Of a DNA stretch of 64,000 nt, positions 57,032 through 64,000 are shown piece after piece. Positions within the stretch are counted from its first letter, which is position 1, and each line of letters opens with the position of its first letter. The DNA comes from an uncultured Enterocloster sp. (GTDB taxonomy: Bacteria > Bacillota > Clostridia > Lachnospirales > Lachnospiraceae): NCBI GenBank assembly GCA_944384065.1, contig CALWRY010000001.1, positions 87,673 through 151,672 on the forward strand. Reading direction: 5' to 3'. The notes under the pieces are model-generated. The model worked only from the letters and a program-made list of their open reading frames with translations, was not told the origin of the DNA and did no database searches. The position numbers and the translations under genes were made by a program.

Positions 57032-57925
57032 ATGAGCTGGCAGATTGATGGAAAGACCAACGGTCCCGACCTGGCCTGGCCGGACGGGAAGCGGATTGCG
57101 GTTATGGTCACTTTTGATTACGATGCGGAATTTCTCCGCATGTCCCGGGCGAAAAGCAAGGGGACAACCATCGGATTTACCGATTTCTCCAGGGGACAGT
57201 ACGGCCCTCACGAAGGGCTGGCCCGCTGTCTGGACATGCTGGACGCCACCGGCATCAAATCCACTTTTTTTGTGCCCGGAATTGTGGGAGAGAAATATCG
57301 GGATACTGTGGAGGAAATTGCGGCCAGGGGCCATGAGCTGGCCTGCCATGGCTATATGCATGAGTCGGATCGGGGAATCTCCCGCCAGGAGGAGATCGGG
57401 ATTCTGGAGAAAAGCGAGTCCGTCCTGGAAAGCATCTGGGGCAAAAAGCCACTGGGACACCGGGGACCGGAGAGCATCATCCATCCCTTTACCCCGGAGC
57501 TTCTCGCCGAGCGGGGCTATCTTTACAGCTCCTCTATGAAGGACTGCGACTGGGCCTATCTGTGGGAGAAGGACGGGAAGACCCTGCCTCTGGTGGAGCT
57601 CCCCTGCGACATCACCATGGATGACTTTACCTATTATTATTTCACCTTCAGCGACCCTGCGGTTCGCTCCATGTACACCAACCGGGAGGTTTACGGCAAT
57701 TGGAAACAGGAATTTGACGGCCTGGCTCTGGAGGGAAACAAGATCTTTATTTTAAAGCTTCACCCCCAGATGATTGGGCGGGCCAGCCGGATCGGCATGG
57801 TGGGCGAGCTCATCGCCTATATGCAGTCCCAGGGCGCCTGGATTGCCACCTGCGAGGAGGTGGCCCGATATGTGCTCTCACAGACATACAGCAGGGAGGA
57901 GGCAAGAAATGATGAAATGGCCTGA
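57032..57925 (+). CDS. Polysaccharide deacetylase-like protein (CE4 / NodB fold), first copy
   Basis: 297 aa, no signal peptide. The NodB-fold pattern is AVMVTFDYDAEFLRM, then TFFVPGIVGEKY, then HELACHGYMHESD (metal-type H-x-x-x-H), then GHRGPESI and a late LKLHPQMIGRASR. This fits the cytosolic CE4 subgroup that includes PuuE-type amidohydrolases, so the substrate may be a small amide rather than a polysaccharide. ATG 57032 has GAGGTGC upstream; an in-frame ATG at 56837 lies at the transcription start and would translate through the hairpins. It overlaps the second copy by 17 bp. Confidence 0.82.
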   Translation: MSWQIDGKTNGPDLAWPDGKRIAVMVTFDYDAEFLRMSRAKSKGTTIGFTDFSRGQYGPHEGLARCLDMLDATGIKSTFFVPGIVGEKYRDTVEEIAARGHELACHGYMHESDRGISRQEEIGILEKSESVLESIWGKKPLGHRGPESIIHPFTPELLAERGYLYSSSMKDCDWAYLWEKDGKTLPLVELPCDITMDDFTYYYFTFSDPAVRSMYTNREVYGNWKQEFDGLALEGNKIFILKLHPQMIGRASRIGMVGELIAYMQSQGAWIATCEEVARYVLSQTYSREEARNDEMA

Positions 57926-58745
57926 CAACAAACGAATTGCCGTTATGATGGCTTTTGATCTTGACGCGGAAACCATGTGGACCACCCGGGGAGACGGCAA
58001 TGGGGATCATATCACCAATCTCTCCCGCGGAGTCTACGGCCCCAAGCAGGGAGTGCCCCGGATCCTGGATATGTTGGATGTTCACCAGATCAAAGCCACC
58101 TTCTTTGTACCCGGCGTGATAGCAGAACAGTACCCCTTAGTGGTCAAGGAGATGGTGCGGCGCGGCCACGAGATCGGTTTCCACGGCTATCTCCACGAGG
58201 AATTTACCACAACCACCCGCCAGGAGGAGGACGCCACCATGCACCGCAGTGAAAAAATCATTGCGGATCTGACTGGTCAGCCCATTGTGGGACACCGGGC
58301 GCCCGGCGGCGTGATCCACGACTACAGCCTGGAGCTGTTTCTGGAGCACGGCTATATCTACAGCACCAACTGGAGGGACAGCGACGGCCCCTTCCTCCAC
58401 AAAATCAACGGAAAAACCGTTCCCCTGGTGGAGCTGCCCAAGGATTCCATCTTTGACGATACTGCCTATGATTTTTATACAGATTCCGCTCCGGAGCGCT
58501 ATGAGCTGAAATCACCGGATGAGATGTATGAGATCTGGAAAGAAGAATTTGACACCCTTGCGGATGAGGGGCGCATGATCAATTTTGTCCTCCATCCCCA
58601 GTTTATCGGCAGAGCAAGCCGGGTTCAGATGCTCAGCCGCCTTATCGGCTATATGAAAACCCACGGCGCCTGGCTTACCACCAACCGGGACGCGGCGGCC
58701 TGGGTCCTGGAGCAGAACGGATTCGCTTTTACCAAAACCTGGTAG
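57909..58745 (+). CDS. Polysaccharide deacetylase-like protein (CE4 / NodB fold), second copy
   Basis: 278 aa, clearly paralogous to the preceding gene: AVMMAFDLDAETMW, TFFVPGVIAEQYP, HEIGFHGYLHEEFT, GHRAPGGVI and VLHPQFIGRASRVQML occur in the same order. Both keep the Asp and His residues of the metal site. Two unlike copies, overlapping and co-transcribed, suggest a heteromer or two related substrates. GGAGGAGGCAAGAA precedes ATG 57909. Cytosolic; no signal peptide. Confidence 0.85.
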   Translation: MMKWPDNKRIAVMMAFDLDAETMWTTRGDGNGDHITNLSRGVYGPKQGVPRILDMLDVHQIKATFFVPGVIAEQYPLVVKEMVRRGHEIGFHGYLHEEFTTTTRQEEDATMHRSEKIIADLTGQPIVGHRAPGGVIHDYSLELFLEHGYIYSTNWRDSDGPFLHKINGKTVPLVELPKDSIFDDTAYDFYTDSAPERYELKSPDEMYEIWKEEFDTLADEGRMINFVLHPQFIGRASRVQMLSRLIGYMKTHGAWLTTNRDAAAWVLEQNGFAFTKTW

Positions 58746-58787
58746 CCATTCCGTACTGCGGCAATACATCTTGCGGGAGGCACATGC

Positions 58788-60275
58788 ATGCGTCTTTTAT
58801 CTCACAAAGCAAACGGGCAAACGCCAAAATCCGCCGGTGAGCAGAGCGCTTCCGGCCCTCAGGATGCTTCTACACGTCCCTCTTCCCCCTCCTCCATCCT
58901 GGAGGAGGGCGAGCGCCATATCACCCGGACGGTCATCAAGCTCTCCTGGCCCTCCATTCTGGAGCAGCTCCTGATATCCATGGCCACTCTGGCGGACACC
59001 GCCATGGTGGGATCCATCGGCGCGGCGGCCACGGCGGCTGTGGCGGTCAATATTTCCACGGTGTGGCTGATCAACGGTTTTATCACCGCGCTCAGCGTAG
59101 GCTGTTCCTATCTGGTCGCCCACGCCGTGGGCAGCGGCAGCGTCCGCCGTACCCACAGCGTCACCTATCAGTCCATCACCTGCGCCTTCATCCTGGGCCT
59201 TCTCCTGTTTTTGGGGGTTGAGCTGGTCTGCCAGCCCCTGCCCATCTGGCTGGGCGCTGCCCCCGACGTGGTCCCCATGGCCCAGAGCTATATGCGCGTC
59301 ATCGGCTTTGGCCTGCTTCCTCAATCCATAGCCGTGGTCCTCTCCTCCATCTTCCGCTCTGCGGGAGACACCCGCACGCCTCTGGCCGCCAATCTGACCT
59401 CCAATCTGGCCAACATTGTGGGGAATTTTTTCCTTATCTATTCCCCAAGAGAGCTGGCGCTGGGCGGTCATTTGATTCCCGTATGGGGCGCGGGACTGGG
59501 GGTAACAGGGGCGGCCATCTCCACTGCCGCCTCCCAGTATCTGCTGGCACTGATCCTGCTCTTTCTCCTGTCCCACAAGGATAGTCCGGTGCGGATCCCG
59601 CTCTTCATGCCTCGCTACCGCCTGCGGCCTGCCATACTCCGGCAGCTGCGCCGCATCAGCATCCCTGTGCTCCTGGAGCGGCTCACTTTGACCTCCGGCC
59701 AGATCGCCCTCACCGCCATGATCTCCGGACTGGGAACCGTTCCCCTGGCGGCCCACTACCTGACCAACCAGACAGAGGGCATCATGTATCTTCCGGCCTA
59801 CGGCTTCTCCTACACCGCTACGGCCCTCATCGGCCAGTCCCTGGGAGCGGGCCGAAAGGATCTGGCGGATCGGTTCGCCCTGTCCATCTGCCTCATCGGA
59901 TCCGCCGTCATTGTGGCTGTCTGCATCCCTGTAGCCATCTGGTCGGCCCCCATTATCCGCGTGTTCACCAGCGATCCTGCGGTGGCGGCCCTGGGCGCCC
60001 AGACGCTCTTTATCGCGGCGGCCACAGAGATATTCTTCAGCTTTTCTGTTATCGCCAGCGGCATATGCCGGGGTTCCGGGGATGTCCGCTTCTCCCTCCT
60101 GGTCAGCATTATCGGCATGTGGGGGCTGCGCATCGGCCTGGTCTACATAGCCACCCGCCCCCTGCAGATGGGAGTAGCCGGCGTGTGGATTGCCATTGCC
60201 GTGGATTGCTGCATACGATCCATCTTCTTCATCTGGCGGCTCAAGAGCGGCAAATGGAAAAATTTTACAGTTTAA
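58788..60275 (+). CDS. MATE-family efflux transporter
   Basis: 495 aa with about twelve transmembrane helices. The opening SWPSILEQLLISMATLADTA with the following MVGSIGAAATAAV, and the central SIPVLLERLTLTSGQIALTA, are typical MATE repeats. It would export drugs or metabolites by Na+ or H+ antiport. The first ~45 residues are a hydrophilic tail. GGGAGGCACATGC precedes ATG 58788. It is 42 bp after the deacetylase pair and may share its transcript. Its end overlaps hydE (tail to tail) by 11 bp. Confidence 0.9.
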   Translation: MRLLSHKANGQTPKSAGEQSASGPQDASTRPSSPSSILEEGERHITRTVIKLSWPSILEQLLISMATLADTAMVGSIGAAATAAVAVNISTVWLINGFITALSVGCSYLVAHAVGSGSVRRTHSVTYQSITCAFILGLLLFLGVELVCQPLPIWLGAAPDVVPMAQSYMRVIGFGLLPQSIAVVLSSIFRSAGDTRTPLAANLTSNLANIVGNFFLIYSPRELALGGHLIPVWGAGLGVTGAAISTAASQYLLALILLFLLSHKDSPVRIPLFMPRYRLRPAILRQLRRISIPVLLERLTLTSGQIALTAMISGLGTVPLAAHYLTNQTEGIMYLPAYGFSYTATALIGQSLGAGRKDLADRFALSICLIGSAVIVAVCIPVAIWSAPIIRVFTSDPAVAALGAQTLFIAAATEIFFSFSVIASGICRGSGDVRFSLLVSIIGMWGLRIGLVYIATRPLQMGVAGVWIAIAVDCCIRSIFFIWRLKSGKWKNFTV

Positions 60276-61350
60276 TGTACCCGGCTATCGAGGCAATATC
60301 CGGGCAGCGGCTGTAATCCCCCCGATCCACCGCTACCGCATAGCCAATGGCCTCCATCCTCTGCTTAAGTTCCCTGATGTTGGAGGCTGCCTCGGCTCCG
60401 GTGCTGATCTTGTTGTCGTAGAGCATATACTTTTTCCGCACGCTCACAGGCGACAAGTTGGGCATCACCACATTGGCTCCGGCAAGCACCCCCTTCTCCC
60501 GTCCCATGGGGTCAATGGTTCCCAGGGCTGTGGTGGCCGGCAGAAGTACCTGCGGAAGCATCAGCCGCACGATTGCCAGAAGAATCAGGGTGAGGGAGAG
60601 CGTACCCGCCGCCCTGTCCTTAAAGGGCGTCTGGTGGTGTGGGATAAATGGCCCCATGCCCACCATCTCCGGATTCAGATCATGCATGAAAATCAGATCC
60701 CGGGCCAGGTGCTCCGTGGCCTGCCAGGGAGAGCCCACCATAATTCCGCAGCCGGTCTGATATCCAATGGCCTTCAGATCCTTCAGGCACTGCATTCTGT
60801 GTTCCAAGGACATGTCCGATGGGTGAAGTCTGGCATAGTGTTCCGGATCCGCTGTCTCGTGGCGCAGAAGATACCGATCCGCCCCCGCGTCAAACCATTT
60901 TTTATAGGTCTCATAGGATTTTTCCCCCACAGAAAGGGTGAGGGCGCAGTCCGGGTATTCCGCCTTAATTGCCCGCACCAGGCTCTCTATCTTCCCCTCG
61001 TCAAACCAGGGATCCTCTCCGCCCTGGAGCACAAACGTTCTGAATCCAAGCCCATATCCCTCCCTGCAGCATTCCAGAATATCTTCTTTTGTCAAGCGGT
61101 AGCGGGAAGCCTGGCTGTTTCCCCTGCGGATGCCGCAGTAATAGCAATTGTTCTTACAAAAATTGGTAAATTCAATGAGCCCACGCACGTAAATGACGTT
61201 CCCGTACACGGCCTGCGCCTGGCGGCGGGCTCTGGCAAAGAGATACTCCCTGTCCTCCCCGTCCATCCCGTCAATGAGGGAGCAAAATTCTTCCTCTGTC
61301 AAAATGCGCTCCCGCTCCAGCCGGTCAATAAGCCCTCTTATTTTCTTCAT
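60265..61350 (-). CDS. hydE: [FeFe]-hydrogenase maturase HydE (radical SAM)
   Basis: 361 aa. The radical SAM cluster motif is NFCKNNCYYCGIRRGN (CxxxCxxC), followed by YRLTKEDILECCREGYGLGF and VLQGGEDPWF, then YLLRHETADPEHYARLHP, as in HydE. HydE builds part of the H-cluster from a cysteine-derived precursor; its presence points to a hydrogen-metabolising anaerobe. No hydF, hydG or hydrogenase gene is nearby. AGGTGCAAGGAC lies before the start. Convergent with the MATE gene. Confidence 0.92.
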   Translation of the reverse strand: MKKIRGLIDRLERERILTEEEFCSLIDGMDGEDREYLFARARRQAQAVYGNVIYVRGLIEFTNFCKNNCYYCGIRRGNSQASRYRLTKEDILECCREGYGLGFRTFVLQGGEDPWFDEGKIESLVRAIKAEYPDCALTLSVGEKSYETYKKWFDAGADRYLLRHETADPEHYARLHPSDMSLEHRMQCLKDLKAIGYQTGCGIMVGSPWQATEHLARDLIFMHDLNPEMVGMGPFIPHHQTPFKDRAAGTLSLTLILLAIVRLMLPQVLLPATTALGTIDPMGREKGVLAGANVVMPNLSPVSVRKKYMLYDNKISTGAEAASNIRELKQRMEAIGYAVAVDRGDYSRCPDIASIAGYIKL

Positions 61351-61417
61351 GTCCTTGCACCTCCCCCGTTCCTTACTTACCCGGCAAAGAATTTTGCTGC
61401 CTTATGGTTTTCCCCGC

Positions 61418-64000
61418 TCAGATCCGCAGCTCTAAAAGAGCCTTCGCCATCCCCTCCGCTATTTCCATCATGGGCAGGCTGTCCGTGTTCCTATGCCTTC
61501 GATCCAGGTAATGGAATACCGGCGCTTCTCCCGGGACAAGTTTCAAATCTCCTTTATACCTCTTTATAATCTCTGGTATGCCCGCAGCGTCAAGCTCTGC
61601 CCCCCGGTACATGGTGAACCGTACCTCCTGGCGGTTTACCAGAACCTCGGTCGCAAAAGCCCGGTGGGCCAGGGCGCGCAGCTTGGCAATTTTCAGCAGA
61701 TTGTCCACGCTTCCAGGGATATCCCCGAACCGATCCATCAGCTCATCCTGCATGTCCATGTACTCATCCTCTGTCTCGATGGCCGAGATCCGCTTGTAAA
61801 TATCCAGCTTCTGGTACTCATTTTTAATATAGGAGGAGGGAATATAGGCGTCAATATCGCATTCCACCGCCGTCTCATAGGAAGCCGCAGCCTGGCTTTC
61901 CCCCTTCAAGGCCGAAACCGCCTGATTCAGCATCTTGCAGTACAGATCGTAGCCCACTGCCTCCATATGGCCGTGCTGCTCCGCGCCCAGCACATTTCCC
62001 GCCCCCCGGATCTCCAGATCCCGCATGGCGATCTTAATGCCGGATCCCAGCTCCGTGAACTCCCGGATAGCCTGGAGCCGCTTTTCCGCCTCCTCCTTCA
62101 GGAGCTTATCCCTCTTATACATCAAAAAGGCATAGGAAACCCGGTTGGACCGGCCCACACGCCCTCTGAGCTGGTAGAGCTGGGAGAGCCCCATCCGATC
62201 CGCGTCCTGGATGATCATGGTATTTGCGTTGGGGATGTCAAGGCCTGTCTCAATGATGGTGGTGGAGACAAGCACGTCAATCTCCCCGTTGATAAAGTCC
62301 GCCATAATCCGCTCCAGCTCATGCTCCCGCATCTGTCCGTGGGCGTAGGTCACCACTGCGTCCGGAACCAGGTTCTGAACCCGGGCAGCCACCTCGGAAA
62401 TATCCGTCACGCGGTTATATACATAATACACCTGTCCGTTTCTGGCCAGTTCCCGGTTGATGGCCTCCCGCACCATTTCCTCATTATATTCCATCACATA
62501 GGTCTGGATGGGTGTCCGGTCCACCGGCGGCTCCTCCAGCACGCTCATATCCCGGATCCCCGCCAGGCTCATGTGGAGCGTCCGGGGAATGGGGGTGGCC
62601 GTCAGGGTCATCACATCCACATTTTCCTTCAGGTGCTTGATCTTCTCCTTGTGGGCCACCCCGAAGCGCTGTTCCTCATCCACAATCAAAAGCCCCAGAT
62701 CCTTAAATACCAGATCCTTTGAAAGCACCCGGTGGGTGCCGATGACGATATCCACCAGCCCCTTGCGCAGATCCTCCAGGGTCTTCTTCTGCTGGGCCGG
62801 TGTGCAGAACCTGGACAGCATATCCACCCGCACAGGAAAATTCTTCATCCGCTGGACAAAGGTATTGTAGTGCTGCTGGGCCAGAATCGTGGTGGGAACC
62901 AGGTACACCACCTGTTTGCTGTCCTGTACCGCCTTGAATGCCGCCCGGAGGGCCACCTCTGTTTTTCCATAGCCCACGTCGCCGCAGATCAGCCGGTCCA
63001 TGATCTTGCTGCTCTCCATATCATGCTTCACCGCTTCGATTGCGTCCAGCTGATCCTCCGTCTCCTCATAGGGGAACAGCTCCTCAAACTCCCTCTGCCA
63101 CACGGTATCCTTCCCGTACTGAAAGCCCTTCTGGGACTGCCTGGCGGCATAAAGGGTCACCAAATCCCGGGCGATCTGCTGCACAGCCCCCCGGACCTTT
63201 GTCTTTGTCTTATTCCACTCTCCGCCCCCCAGCTTGTTGAGCTTGGGTTTCTTTGCCTCCGCGCCCGCATACTTCTGGATACTCTCAAGGCGGGTGGCAG
63301 GCAGATAGAGATTTCCCCCGTCCCCATACTCGATCTTAATATAGTCCTTGACCACATGATCCCGCTCTACCTTTTCAATTCCCCGGTAGATCCCCAGGCC
63401 GTGATCCTCATGGACCACATAATCCCCCACAGACAGCTCGGAAAAGCTCTCAATGGCCTTTCCCCGGTAATCGGTTTTCTTCCGGCGCCGCTTTTTCTTC
63501 TCCACGCCGAACATATCTCCCTCTGTGATGAAGACAAATTTTAAGAGAGGATATTCAAAGCCCCGGTGCAGGTTTCCGTAGATTACCATGATCTCTCCGG
63601 GCTTTACCCGGCGGGCTCCCTCCTCCTTGTCCCCGCCTTCTTCGTCCGGGCAGTACGCGCGCAGATCATATTCCCTGAGATCCCCTGCCAAGCGGCTGGC
63701 CCTGGTTCGGGAGGCTGACAGGAGCACCACCCGGTACCCCTCCTTCTTCCATCGGGTCAGATCCTTGATGAGAAGCTCAAAGCTGTTCTGGTAGGAATTT
63801 ACATTCCGCACATCAAAGCTGAATTTTCCGTTCACCTTCATACCGGGGAGCTTCTGATCCAGGCCGGTGAGCAGCACGCTGTAGGGCCGCTGGAGCCTGG
63901 CCAGAACCTGAGAGGAGGGATAGAGCAACTCCGTCTGCCCCGGAAGCAGGTAGCCCTTTTCCAGGCGCTGGATCATGCTCTCCCGAAACTCCGTCTCAAC
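61418..64000 (-). CDS. mfd: Transcription-repair coupling factor Mfd, C-terminal part (start beyond the window)
   Basis: 861 codons are present and the frame is open at the right edge. Visible parts are the end of the UvrB-homology region, the RNA-polymerase-interaction domain (SVGDYVVHEDHGLGIYRGIE), the superfamily 2 translocase motifs GDVGYGKTEVALRAAF (Walker A), LLIVDEEQRFGVAHKEKI (DEEQ) and LTATPIPRTLHM, then DADRMGLSQLYQLRGRVGRS, and the C-terminal TRCF domain. Mfd removes stalled RNA polymerase and recruits UvrA. The ATG at 63976 is internal; the true start lies outside the window. Confidence 0.95.
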   Translation of the reverse strand, partial: VETEFRESMIQRLEKGYLLPGQTELLYPSSQVLARLQRPYSVLLTGLDQKLPGMKVNGKFSFDVRNVNSYQNSFELLIKDLTRWKKEGYRVVLLSASRTRASRLAGDLREYDLRAYCPDEEGGDKEEGARRVKPGEIMVIYGNLHRGFEYPLLKFVFITEGDMFGVEKKKRRRKKTDYRGKAIESFSELSVGDYVVHEDHGLGIYRGIEKVERDHVVKDYIKIEYGDGGNLYLPATRLESIQKYAGAEAKKPKLNKLGGGEWNKTKTKVRGAVQQIARDLVTLYAARQSQKGFQYGKDTVWQREFEELFPYEETEDQLDAIEAVKHDMESSKIMDRLICGDVGYGKTEVALRAAFKAVQDSKQVVYLVPTTILAQQHYNTFVQRMKNFPVRVDMLSRFCTPAQQKKTLEDLRKGLVDIVIGTHRVLSKDLVFKDLGLLIVDEEQRFGVAHKEKIKHLKENVDVMTLTATPIPRTLHMSLAGIRDMSVLEEPPVDRTPIQTYVMEYNEEMVREAINRELARNGQVYYVYNRVTDISEVAARVQNLVPDAVVTYAHGQMREHELERIMADFINGEIDVLVSTTIIETGLDIPNANTMIIQDADRMGLSQLYQLRGRVGRSNRVSYAFLMYKRDKLLKEEAEKRLQAIREFTELGSGIKIAMRDLEIRGAGNVLGAEQHGHMEAVGYDLYCKMLNQAVSALKGESQAAASYETAVECDIDAYIPSSYIKNEYQKLDIYKRISAIETEDEYMDMQDELMDRFGDIPGSVDNLLKIAKLRALAHRAFATEVLVNRQEVRFTMYRGAELDAAGIPEIIKRYKGDLKLVPGEAPVFHYLDRRHRNTDSLPMMEIAEGMAKALLELRI

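Noticed and set aside
58797-59756. 319-aa minus-strand frame opposite the MATE gene
   Set aside because: Gly/Gln/Asp-rich shadow of transmembrane codons; no motif.
60190-61569. 459-aa plus-strand frame opposite hydE and the end of mfd
   Set aside because: hydE has the radical SAM motif in the other strand; this frame spans two genes and an intergenic gap without logic.

Overview
The window looks like chromosome of a spore-forming anaerobic Clostridia member, most likely Lachnospiraceae (Clostridium cluster XIVa). The reasons are a SpoVT regulator, an [FeFe]-hydrogenase maturase (HydE), HemZ, the block apt-relA-MBL-hemZ next to tRNA-synthetase genes, A/G-rich ribosome binding sites, and moderately high GC with AT-rich accessory patches. 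This placement is inference; there is no rRNA or other marker in the window.

Core genes frame two large accessory blocks. At the left edge lie aspS (partial) and hisS. At 26.0-31.0 kb lie hemZ, an MBL hydrolase, relA/spoT and apt, followed by a TraX-like gene and metG. In related Clostridia hemZ normally sits directly next to hisS-aspS, so the ~24 kb between them (1.6-26.0 kb) reads as an inserted accessory island.

The first island (1.6-26 kb) holds: (i) a TPR-like gene and an IetAS-type pair (AAA+ ATPase plus S8 protease) whose promoter carries two 11-bp direct repeats spaced exactly 20 bp; (ii) a small half-macro-like protein and a NifU-like protein; (iii) an HD-hydrolase / SEDS-like / leucine-rich-repeat / EcsC unit; (iv) a short DUF697-containing unit that includes a 44-aa gene; (v) a seven-gene dynamin cassette: HTH regulator, M48 protease, dynamin-like pseudo-GTPase, large dynamin-like GTPase, glycine-zipper protein, second dynamin-like GTPase, YbjN-like protein. 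The promoter of this cassette lies between two perfect 16-bp inverted repeats, directly downstream of a small serine recombinase gene that carries a 1-bp frameshift. That arrangement suggests an invertible (phase-variable) promoter. (vi) A PD-(D/E)XK AAA-ATPase-like gene closes the island.

The second block (38.5-53.5 kb) is a ten-gene type III-D-like CRISPR operon read right to left from one good promoter to one good terminator: stand-alone CARF protein, sigma-70-like protein, Cas6, Cas10 (AGDD palm, no HD domain), RAMP, Csx10, double-RAMP, Csx19, TIGR03986-type RAMP, and a CARF-HEPN ribonuclease. No array, cas1 or cas2 is present in the window. Upstream lie a VirD4/TraG-type ATPase without membrane anchors and a MYG1-like hydrolase.

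The right end is mostly ordinary: spoVT, a polar amino-acid ABC transporter, two tandem polysaccharide-deacetylase-like genes preceded by a consensus promoter and a leader with three strong hairpins, a MATE exporter, hydE, and the C-terminal part of mfd running off the window.
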